From Campylobacterota bacterium (lineage in GTDB: Bacteria; Campylobacterota; Campylobacteria; Campylobacterales; JALSKU01): a stretch of DNA of 8,875 nucleotides. The stretch spans positions 1 to 8,875 of the forward strand of contig JAADDL010000115.1 of the NCBI GenBank assembly GCA_013153915.1, written 5' to 3'. The notes beneath the pieces are model-generated. The model was not told where the DNA came from. It worked only from the letters and a program-made list of their open reading frames with translations, and did not search any database. The number at the start of each line of letters is the position of its first letter. Within the stretch, counting starts at the first letter, position 1. This document shows positions 1-6,164 of this stretch, piece after piece. The position numbers were made by a program, and so were the translations under genes.

Positions 1-912
1 TTATGAGAGTTTTACCGCTTCTTTTACGGCATTTATGTAGCTTTTGAGTGAAGGTTTTTTGCCTTTATAAGCTATATCGAAAGCCGTACCGTGATCTACC
101 GAAGTCCTGACGATGGGCAAATTTAGACTTACATTGATACTCTCTTTGAAGTATAGCGTTTTTACCGGTATCAGCCCTTGGTCATGATATATAGCTACAA
201 GGTATCTTAAGTTTTTGATATTTTTCGGAGAAAATGCGGTATCCGGCACCAATGGACCGTAAAAAAGCTCTTTTTTTAGAGTTTTATTCGCTTTTTTTAT
301 AGCCTTTTTTATCTTTTTTTCCTCATCTCCTATCACACCGCCGTCACCCGCATGAGGATTTAGACCTAAAACCGCTATCTTTTTAGTCTTTAAGGAGTTG
401 TCTATATCGATAAAAAAGTTATAAAGTTTTTTAGTTTTTACGGTTTTTGAGACATCTTTTAGAGGTATATGCTGAGTATAAAGCAAACTAAAAAGCTTTT
501 TGCACCCTATCATCATGATAGCCTCTTTTTTAAATAGATCACTCAAAACTTCAGTGTGACCTTTGTATCTAATACCCGCTTTATTCCAAGCCTCTTTATT
601 GATAGGAAGTGTCACTATGGCGTCAACTTTATCTTTTTTAGCCAAATCTATAGCTTTTTTGAAAGATTTAAAAGAGTACAAGCCGCTTTTTTTAGAAACT
701 TTTCCTGGTTTTATCTTGAAATTCTTAGAAACTTTGCAAGTCTTAAAGTCTTTGGGTATATCCAAACCCAACATCTTCGAAGCTTGAAAAAGCAACTTTC
801 CGTCAATCACATATAAAGGTTCGCAAAAACGCTTTATCTTGTCGTGAGCCAAAAGAGCTATCTCTACTCCGACACCGTTAAGATCGCCTATGCTGATAGC
901 AACTTTTTTCAT
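1..912 (-). CDS. pdxA: 4-hydroxythreonine-4-phosphate dehydrogenase PdxA
   Basis: NAD-dependent cytosolic enzyme that oxidises 4-phosphohydroxy-L-threonine; its product (as aminoacetone phosphate) is condensed with deoxyxylulose 5-phosphate by PdxJ to give pyridoxine 5'-phosphate. Family hallmarks are visible: GHTE at residues 118–121 (substrate binding), and three metal-ligand histidines, H148 in TQHIPL, H187 in LNPHAGDGG and H243 in IYHDQG, followed by RTSVDHGTAFDIA at 269–281. At 303 residues it is slightly shorter than the roughly 330 of E. coli PdxA, with no motif missing. I chose the ATG at 912 because the conserved N-terminus (MKKVAISIGDLNGVG) begins there; the open frame extends upstream to 981, but that stretch encodes PdxJ in another frame. 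The start overlaps the pdxJ stop as ATGA, suggesting translational coupling. Composition is extreme: by my count 55 Lys against 4 Arg. Confidence 0.97.
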   Translation of the reverse strand: MKKVAISIGDLNGVGVEIALLAHDKIKRFCEPLYVIDGKLLFQASKMLGLDIPKDFKTCKVSKNFKIKPGKVSKKSGLYSFKSFKKAIDLAKKDKVDAIVTLPINKEAWNKAGIRYKGHTEVLSDLFKKEAIMMIGCKKLFSLLYTQHIPLKDVSKTVKTKKLYNFFIDIDNSLKTKKIAVLGLNPHAGDGGVIGDEEKKIKKAIKKANKTLKKELFYGPLVPDTAFSPKNIKNLRYLVAIYHDQGLIPVKTLYFKESINVSLNLPIVRTSVDHGTAFDIAYKGKKPSLKSYINAVKEAVKLS

Positions 913-1688
913 TTTATAAGCTCTATCATGTCCTCTACAGCTTTTTGAAAACCGGTAAATACGCTTCTTGCTATGATACACTGACCTATGTTTAACTCCT
1001 CTATATGCTCGATAGACGCTACATCTTTGACATTTTGATAGTTTAGTCCATGACCCGCCGCTACCTTTATACCGAACTCCTCAGCCTCTTTTGCCGCCAA
1101 AGCTATGTCGTTTAGCGACTTTTTAAGCATCTTTTCAAGCTCTCTTCTTTGTATATCAAGCTCTTTTATAGTGTTGTGCGTATATCTTAGGTTGCTATAA
1201 AGCATCGAGTGTATGTTGGCGTAAGCTCCGGTATGCAACTCCACCCAGTCCACAAGCAAAACTTTTGAAGCCCTCACCATCTCGATAGTGGGGTCGATAA
1301 ACAAAGAGACCTCTATATCGTTTGCTTTTAGAAAATGCACTACGCTATCCAATCTATCATGATACGAAGCTATATCAAGTCCTCCCTCCGTGGTAACTTC
1401 CTCTCTTTTTTCCGGTACTATCGTAGCTCTATGAGGTTTGAGCTTTGCGACTATCTCGATGATATCGGGATCAATCGAACACTCCAAGTTTACCGGCAGT
1501 TGAGAGTTTTGTATGATTTTTTTTGCGTCATCGTCGTTTATATGTCTTCTGTCCTCTCTTAGATGTATGGTTATCTGGTCTGCGCCCGCAAGTCTGGCAA
1601 GAGGCACGGCGTCAAGCGGGTCGGGGTCGTTGATCTTTCTTGATTCTCTAAGTAGTGCGATATGGTCTATGTTTACGCCAAGTTTCAT
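909..1688 (-). CDS. pdxJ: Pyridoxine 5'-phosphate synthase PdxJ
   Basis: A TIM-barrel enzyme of the DXP-dependent vitamin B6 pathway that joins 1-deoxy-D-xylulose 5-phosphate with 3-amino-2-oxopropyl phosphate to form pyridoxine 5'-phosphate. Visible hallmarks are GVNIDHIALLRESR at residues 4–17, IHLREDRRHI at 41–50, the catalytic-type glutamate E69 in NLE, PEKREEVTTEGGLD at 92–105, H213 in AGHGLNYQNV, and the phosphate-binding ELNIGQ at 231–236. At 259 residues it is longer than E. coli PdxJ (243); the extra length is a charged helical stretch at about 157–190. The ATG at 1688 is preceded on the minus strand by AAAGG (1702–1698) at 9 bases. It is first gene of a pdxJ–pdxA operon, overlapping pdxA by 4 bases, and is probably transcribed from the symmetric −10 element at 1713–1725. 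Lys and Arg are balanced here (about 18 to 14), unlike PdxA. Confidence 0.97.
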   Translation of the reverse strand: MKLGVNIDHIALLRESRKINDPDPLDAVPLARLAGADQITIHLREDRRHINDDDAKKIIQNSQLPVNLECSIDPDIIEIVAKLKPHRATIVPEKREEVTTEGGLDIASYHDRLDSVVHFLKANDIEVSLFIDPTIEMVRASKVLLVDWVELHTGAYANIHSMLYSNLRYTHNTIKELDIQRRELEKMLKKSLNDIALAAKEAEEFGIKVAAGHGLNYQNVKDVASIEHIEELNIGQCIIARSVFTGFQKAVEDMIELIK

Positions 1689-1712
1689 GTTATATAACCT
1701 TTATAATTTTTG

Positions 1713-1725
1713 TGCTATTATACCA
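1713..1725. promoter_or_regulatory. Symmetric extended −10 element, candidate bidirectional promoter
   Basis: TGCTATTATACCA reads as an extended −10 box on both strands: TGC-TATTAT on plus (1713–1721) and TGG-TATAAT on minus (1725–1717). With usual spacing, transcripts would start near 1728 toward the Ppx/GppA gene (leader about 20 bases, holding AGGAA at 1738–1742) and near 1710 toward pdxJ (leader about 22 bases). No clear −35 boxes are seen, as is usual in Campylobacterota. A second plus-strand TATAAT at 1702–1707 is an alternative for the rightward gene. Confidence 0.6.
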
Positions 1726-1747
1726 CAAAATCTTGTTAGGAAAGTTG

Positions 1748-2653
1748 ATGATAGCTTGTGACCTCGGCTCAAATACTTTGAGAGTCGTACAAATGGATTG
1801 TGAAACGAAAAAGAGAGTAAAAGAGTTTGAAAAGATAGTAAAGACGGCGGATATGCTGGAACAAACCGGCGAAATCTCAAAAGCCGCACTCATTAGAATC
1901 ATAGATGCTATCAAAGAGGCGAAAAAGGTTATAGACTTTTCAAGCGATGAAGTGGCGGCGGTGGCGACTGCGGCACTTAGAAGAGCCGCAAACAGAGAAA
2001 AGGTGATAAATCGCATCAAAAACGAAACGGGCATTGAGTTTGATATCATAAACGGTACGGAAGAGGCAAATCTCACCGCCTTAGCGGTCAAAGAGGCTTT
2101 GAAAAAGTTTGGATTGGAGTATGAAGACTTTATACTTTTAGACCTTGGAGGCGGATCAAGCGAACTTTATATACAAAAGAACGATAGAGCCTTTATAAAG
2201 AGTTTTGACCTCGGTATCGTCACGCTAACGCAAAAATACAACTCTCAAGAAGAGTTGCAAAAGCAAATGAAAAGCGAAACAAAAGAGATAAAAAAATTTA
2301 TCGACGAGATATACTCCTCATTCGGCAAACCGCAGATATTTGTCAGCACGGCAGGCACGGCTACGACACTCGCATCTTTAAAAGCCGAGCTTGATTATGA
2401 GCATTATGACCATACGGTGGTAAACGGTACGATATTGTATATAGACGACATCGACGACGCTCTTTATGAATTGCTGGATATGAGTGAAGAGAAGAGAAGC
2501 AGATGGGTGGGTGTCGGCAGAGCGGATCTGATCTTTAGCGGTATATCCATCATAAAAAATATACTAAATATTTCCGGTTTCGATAAGATGGTTGTTATAG
2601 ACGACGGTTTGAGAGAGGGTTTAGCCCTTTCAAAATGTAACGATAAGGCTTGA
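1748..2653 (+). CDS. Ppx/GppA family phosphatase, short form
   Basis: A member of the exopolyphosphatase / guanosine pentaphosphate phosphohydrolase family, in the actin-like ATPase fold. The phosphate-1 loop is DLGSNTLRV at residues 5–13, NGTEEA at 103–108 carries the candidate catalytic glutamate (E105 or E106), the phosphate-2 loop is LDLGGGSSEL at 131–140, STAGTATTLASL at 200–211 is the adenosine-type motif, and DDGLREGL lies at 285–292. At 301 residues it comprises only the two N-terminal domains and lacks the C-terminal HD-like helical domain of the roughly 500-residue Ppx and GppA of E. coli. The sequence does not show whether polyphosphate or pppGpp is the substrate. The ATG at 1748 has AGGAA five bases upstream; an open frame reaching back to 1655 runs over the pdxJ start and is not used. 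It is divergent from pdxJ, and the ilvB promoter follows its stop closely. Confidence 0.9.
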   Translation: MIACDLGSNTLRVVQMDCETKKRVKEFEKIVKTADMLEQTGEISKAALIRIIDAIKEAKKVIDFSSDEVAAVATAALRRAANREKVINRIKNETGIEFDIINGTEEANLTALAVKEALKKFGLEYEDFILLDLGGGSSELYIQKNDRAFIKSFDLGIVTLTQKYNSQEELQKQMKSETKEIKKFIDEIYSSFGKPQIFVSTAGTATTLASLKAELDYEHYDHTVVNGTILYIDDIDDALYELLDMSEEKRSRWVGVGRADLIFSGISIIKNILNISGFDKMVVIDDGLREGLALSKCNDKA

Positions 2654-2660
2654 TTTATAT

Positions 2661-2680
2661 TTTTTAGATATAATAATCCC
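2661..2680 (+). promoter_or_regulatory. Promoter of the ilvB–ilvN–lpxD operon
   Basis: A TATAAT box at 2669–2674 is preceded by a T-rich stretch (TTTTTAGA), the usual look of a housekeeping promoter in Campylobacterota, which often lack a −35 box. A start near 2681 would give a leader of about 35 bases containing AAGGAGA at 2705–2711, five bases before the ilvB ATG. The leader is too short for a leader-peptide attenuator, and I see no T-box or other riboswitch. There is no terminator between the Ppx/GppA stop and this box, so readthrough is possible. Confidence 0.65.
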
Positions 2681-2715
2681 CTTTAAAACATAGAATTATA
2701 GAATAAGGAGAGAAT

Positions 2716-4407
2716 ATGCAACTCTCAGGATCGCAAATGGTGATAGAGGCGCTTAGAAGAGAGGGAGTCAAGACGGTTTTCGGCTATCCCGGCGGCGCCA
2801 TCATGAATGTATATGACGAAATATACAAGCAAAACTATTTTGAACATATTTTAACAAGACACGAACAAGCCGCAGTCCATGCGGCGGACGGATACGCTAG
2901 AGCAAAAGGCGATGTGGGAGTTGCTTTTGTGACAAGCGGTCCCGGCTTTACAAACGCCGTGACCGGACTGGCTACCGCTTATATGGATTCGGTGCCTATG
3001 GTGGTTATCAGCGGACAAGTTCCCATCACCATGATAGGTACGGATGCCTTTCAAGAGATAGATGCCGTAGGTATAAGCAGGTCTTGCGTCAAGCACAACT
3101 ATCTTGTCAAAGACGTTAGCGAGTTGCCTCGCATACTAAAAGAGGCGTTTTATATAGCAAGGACGGGCAGACCCGGACCGGTGCATATAGATATACCGAA
3201 AGATGTGACGGCTCAAACGGGTGATTTCGTATATCCAAAATCCATAAAACTCAAAACTTACAGACCGAACTACAACGGCAATCCAAGACAGATAAAAAAG
3301 GCCGTTGAATTGATATGCGAAGCAAAAAGACCGGTTTTTTATCTCGGAGGCGGTATTATGAGTTCAAGCGCCGTTAAGCCCGTCAGAGAGATAGTCGAGC
3401 TTACGGGCATACCGGCAGTCGAAACTTTGATGGCAAGAGGAGCTTTGCCGCACTCTCACCCTTTGTTATTCGGTATGCTCGGTATGCACGGTAATTATGC
3501 GGCAAATATGGCTATGAGCGAAGCAGACCTTATGATAGCCGTGGGAGCGAGATTTGACGATAGGGTTACCGGAAAACTTAGCGAATTTGCCAAACACGCT
3601 AAAATCATACATATCGATATAGACCCGAGTAGCATAGGAAAACTCGTAGATGTAGATGTTCCCATAGTGGGCGATGTTAGAAATGTTATCAAAGAGATGA
3701 TAGATAAACTAAAAGACAAAGTTGACAAAGAAAACTACTCTTCTTGGGTGGAATTGCTAAAGAGATATGATGAGTTGTATCCTCTCACTTTTGAAGATAG
3801 CGACGAAGTTATAAAACCTCAATGGGTTATCAAAAGAGTAGGGGAGTTACTCGGCAACAAAGCCATAGTTACTACCGATGTGGGACAGCATCAGATGTGG
3901 ACGGCTCAATTTTATCCTTTCACGGAGCCTAGACAATTTGTCACAAGCGGAGGACTGGGTACTATGGGGTTTGGTTTTCCCGCCGCAATGGGCGTAAAAA
4001 AGGCAAAGCCCGAAAAGATAAGTATAAATTTCTCCGGTGACGGCTCGATAATGATGAATATACAAGAGTTGATGACCGCCGTCGAGAGCAAGATACCCGT
4101 GATAAATATCATACTAAACAACAACTATCTCGGTATGGTAAGACAGTGGCAGACATTTTTTTACGACAAAAGATATGCGTCAACCGACCTATCTATGCAA
4201 CCCGATTTCGTTAAACTTGCGGAGAGTTTCGGAGGTGTCGGCTTTAGGTGCGAAACGAAAGAGGAGTTTGAAAAGGCTTTTAAAGAGGCTTTAGAGTCCG
4301 ATAAAGTCGTTCTTTTGGATGTAGTGGTCGATAGATTGGAAAATGTTTTACCGATGGTGCCGGCAGGCGGAACGCTATATAACATGATGCTTGAGTTTAA
4401 GGAATAG
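2716..4407 (+). CDS. ilvB: Acetohydroxyacid (acetolactate) synthase, large catalytic subunit
   Basis: A thiamine diphosphate, Mg and FAD enzyme that makes 2-acetolactate from two pyruvates, or 2-aceto-2-hydroxybutyrate from pyruvate and 2-ketobutyrate, the first shared step to valine, leucine and isoleucine. The N-terminal ThDP domain holds FGYPGGAIMNVYDE (22–35) and the catalytic E50 in TRHEQAAVHAADGYARA; then come TSGPGFTN (73–80), AFQEIDAVG (111–119) and K162 in IPKDV. The central FAD-associated domain has GARFDDRVTG (277–286), and the C-terminal ThDP motif runs from GDGSIMMN (441–448) to LNNN (467–470), followed by MVRQW (474–478). At 563 residues it is normal in length. The ATG at 2716 has a strong AAGGAG. 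The ilvN ATG begins 3 bases after its stop. The name ilvB, ilvI or ilvG is arbitrary for a single-isozyme organism. Confidence 0.96.
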   Translation: MQLSGSQMVIEALRREGVKTVFGYPGGAIMNVYDEIYKQNYFEHILTRHEQAAVHAADGYARAKGDVGVAFVTSGPGFTNAVTGLATAYMDSVPMVVISGQVPITMIGTDAFQEIDAVGISRSCVKHNYLVKDVSELPRILKEAFYIARTGRPGPVHIDIPKDVTAQTGDFVYPKSIKLKTYRPNYNGNPRQIKKAVELICEAKRPVFYLGGGIMSSSAVKPVREIVELTGIPAVETLMARGALPHSHPLLFGMLGMHGNYAANMAMSEADLMIAVGARFDDRVTGKLSEFAKHAKIIHIDIDPSSIGKLVDVDVPIVGDVRNVIKEMIDKLKDKVDKENYSSWVELLKRYDELYPLTFEDSDEVIKPQWVIKRVGELLGNKAIVTTDVGQHQMWTAQFYPFTEPRQFVTSGGLGTMGFGFPAAMGVKKAKPEKISINFSGDGSIMMNIQELMTAVESKIPVINIILNNNYLGMVRQWQTFFYDKRYASTDLSMQPDFVKLAESFGGVGFRCETKEEFEKAFKEALESDKVVLLDVVVDRLENVLPMVPAGGTLYNMMLEFKE

Positions 4408-4410
4408 AGG

Positions 4411-4890
4411 ATGAAAGAAGAAACGACAACAAGAAGGGTTATATCGGTCATAGTTCTAAACGAACATAGCGTGCTTTCAAGGATATCCGGTCTCTTTGCA
4501 GGTCGAGGATACAACATCGAATCACTCACCGTAGCGCCTATCCCCGATAGTGAATTTTCAAGATTTACCATAGTCACAAGCGGCAACGCAAGAGTCATAG
4601 AGCAGATAGTAAAACAGCTCCATAAGCTCATACCGACATATAAGGTTATTGAAAATGTAAATTTTGTCGAAAAAGAGATGGCTTTGGTAAAATTACCTTT
4701 AGCGTCGGACTTCAACGGTCTAGACGCCATACTAAAAGCTTACAACGGCACGGTAGCCAACGCCGGCGAAGACTTCATCATCGTCATGGTAGCCGACGAT
4801 AGCGATAGAGTAGGTCACTTTATAAAAGCTATGAAAAAATACAACCCCATCGAAATCGTCAGAGGCGGTTCCGTGGCTATGGAGAGATGA
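4411..4890 (+). CDS. ilvN: Acetohydroxyacid synthase, small regulatory subunit
   Basis: Regulatory partner of the large subunit; in this family it activates the catalytic subunit and carries the valine feedback site. An N-terminal ACT domain covers about residues 8–82, with RRVISVIVLNEHSVLSR and GLFAGRGYNIESLTVAP clearly matching IlvH/IlvN proteins, then VEKEMALVKL leads into the C-terminal ALS small-subunit domain (about 88–159). At 159 residues it is close to E. coli IlvH (163). The ATG at 4411 follows AAGGAA (4399–4404), which overlaps the end of ilvB, so the two subunits are probably translated coupled and in balance. In the valine-contact loop, N17 and N35 correspond to E. coli N11 and N29, but the position of E. 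coli G14 is a serine here (S20). Often also named ilvH. Confidence 0.94.
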   Translation: MKEETTTRRVISVIVLNEHSVLSRISGLFAGRGYNIESLTVAPIPDSEFSRFTIVTSGNARVIEQIVKQLHKLIPTYKVIENVNFVEKEMALVKLPLASDFNGLDAILKAYNGTVANAGEDFIIVMVADDSDRVGHFIKAMKKYNPIEIVRGGSVAMER

Positions 4891-4897
4891 TACTATC

Positions 4898-5857
4898 ATG
4901 TTACTAAACGATTTATTGAAAAAATTAAACTTGCAAGAAGTTGAGAAAAATATAGAGATAAACGATATAAGCGATTTAAAAAGCGCCACAAAAGAAAATC
5001 TCAGTTATATTGACGGACAAAAGCATTTAGACGAGCTAAAAGCCACAAAAGCCGGAGGAGTATTTGTCTCGAAAGAGTTATCAAAATATGTACCGAAAGA
5101 GACGATAGCTATCGTCTGCGACAATCCCCATCTATGCATCGCTTACGCAAGCGCTTATTTTAAAAGAGATTTGTTGTCCGATGATTTTATCGAACCGAAA
5201 ATCGCCCAAGGTTGCAACATCGCAAAAACGGCAACTATCGGCTCGAATACGACTATAGACAAAAATGTTACGATACTTCCCGGTGCGGTAATAGGCGAAA
5301 ATGTCCGCATAGGCGAGGGTAGCGTGATATATCCGAATGTCACCGTCTATAACGATACGAAAATAGGCAAAAACTGTATCATTCACGCCGGTACGGTCAT
5401 AGGAAGCGACGGCTTTGGATACGCACATACCAAAACGGGAGAACACATCAAGATATATCACAACGGAAACGTTATACTCGAAGACAATGTTGAGATAGGA
5501 GCTAACTGTACGATAGATAGGGCGGTTTTCGGCTCAACCATCATAAAAAAAGGCACAAAGATAGACAACTTGATACAAATAGGGCACAACTGTATTATCG
5601 GAGAAAATTCTATCTTGGTTTCTCAAGTGGGGCTATCGGGCTCTACGGAACTCGGAAGAAATGTCATAATGGGCGGACAAAGCGCCACGGCGGGACATCT
5701 AAAAATCGGGGATTTTGCCACTATTGCCGCAAGAGGTGGAGTATCTAAAAGCATAGAGGGAGGCAAAGTATATGGAGGTTTTCCTCTTATGCTTCAAAAA
5801 GATTGGCTTAGACTTCAAGCCAAGATATTAAAACTTATAAAAAAACAGGAGAAATAA
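4898..5857 (+). CDS. lpxD: UDP-3-O-acylglucosamine N-acyltransferase LpxD
   Basis: Third step of lipid A synthesis: transfer of a 3-hydroxyacyl chain from acyl carrier protein to the 2-amino group of UDP-3-O-acylglucosamine, at the cytoplasmic side of the inner membrane, as a homotrimer. An N-terminal uridine-binding domain (about 1–100) is followed by a left-handed beta helix of hexapeptide repeats (about 101–285) and a C-terminal helix (298–319). The active-site histidine is H230 in IQIGHNC, a second conserved histidine is H267 in AGHLKIG, and GSDGFGY lies at 169–175 and GGFPLM at 293–298. At 319 residues it is slightly shorter than E. coli LpxD (341). The ATG at 4898 is the first possible start, since TGA lies in frame at 4889; the only Shine-Dalgarno-like sequence, GGAGAG at 4881–4886, is 11 bases away, which is long. 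The gap to ilvN is 7 bases. Confidence 0.95.
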   Translation: MLLNDLLKKLNLQEVEKNIEINDISDLKSATKENLSYIDGQKHLDELKATKAGGVFVSKELSKYVPKETIAIVCDNPHLCIAYASAYFKRDLLSDDFIEPKIAQGCNIAKTATIGSNTTIDKNVTILPGAVIGENVRIGEGSVIYPNVTVYNDTKIGKNCIIHAGTVIGSDGFGYAHTKTGEHIKIYHNGNVILEDNVEIGANCTIDRAVFGSTIIKKGTKIDNLIQIGHNCIIGENSILVSQVGLSGSTELGRNVIMGGQSATAGHLKIGDFATIAARGGVSKSIEGGKVYGGFPLMLQKDWLRLQAKILKLIKKQEK

Positions 5858-6093
5858 TGGGTGGAGAACACACACTGATAAAGACGATAAAACTTGACGG
5901 AACAAAAAAGGGCATCATTTCCGTAGCTCATATAAAAGAGCCTTACGGAAGCGAATCAAAACCGGTAGTAAGCATAGGCATTTCGCTAAAAGGCGATGTA
6001 AACGAACCGGACTGGAAAGCTCACATACCGTACGCAAACCTCGACGAACTCATAGAAGCGCTTAAAGAAGCAAAAACCAAACACGACTCATAA
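5857..6093 (+). CDS. Small conserved-looking protein of unknown function, 78 aa
   Basis: I do not recognise this gene. Its ATG overlaps the lpxD stop by one base (TAATG) and has AGGAGA at 5847–5852, so it is almost certainly translated as the last member of the ilvB–ilvN–lpxD operon. The product is soluble, with no signal peptide, membrane segment or cysteine. It reads as a run of beta strands (TIKLDG at 10–15, GIISVAHI at 19–26, VVSIGISL at 37–44, WKAHIPYA at 52–59) and a closing amphipathic helix (LDELIEALKEAKTK, 62–75). That layout resembles small beta-sheet domains closed by one helix, such as PC4-like nucleic-acid binders, but that is only a shape comparison. Codon use matches the upstream operon genes. 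Confidence 0.85.
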   Translation: MGGEHTLIKTIKLDGTKKGIISVAHIKEPYGSESKPVVSIGISLKGDVNEPDWKAHIPYANLDELIEALKEAKTKHDS

Positions 6094-6098
6094 TCCAA

Positions 6099-6120
6099 AG
6101 ACGGTATCTTTATACCGTCT
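6099..6120. terminator. Perfect 9-bp stem-loop between convergent genes
   Basis: AGACGGTAT (6099–6107) and ATACCGTCT (6112–6120) are exact reverse complements around a CTTT loop, beginning 5 bases after the stop of the small operon-terminal gene. The region separates convergent transcription units (plus-strand lpxD operon, minus-strand toxin gene ending at 6165). There is no T-tract on either strand, so it is not a textbook intrinsic terminator; it could act as a weak bidirectional terminator or an mRNA 3'-end stabiliser. Confidence 0.55.
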
Positions 6121-6164
6121 AAAATCCAAAAACAGGCTCAAAGCTTATAGATAGGTAAACAACT

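Noticed and set aside
556..816. Open frames on the plus strand opposite pdxA (74–86 residues)
   Set aside because: They are antisense to a gene with complete family motifs, start without ribosome sites, and show hydrophobic shadow composition caused by the lysine codons of pdxA.
1690..2091. 133-residue minus-strand open frame opposite the Ppx/GppA gene
   Set aside because: Antisense to an unmistakable coding region, Ser/Phe-rich as expected of a shadow frame, and it runs into the pdxJ leader.
4161..4730. 189-residue minus-strand open frame spanning the ilvB–ilvN junction
   Set aside because: It is as long as a real gene, but both sense genes are unequivocal; the composition (Ser, Thr, Leu) is that of an antisense frame, and no start signal is seen.
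5132..5461. 109-residue minus-strand open frame opposite lpxD
   Set aside because: Its periodic look (repeated YR, FAY) simply mirrors the hexapeptide repeats of LpxD on the other strand.
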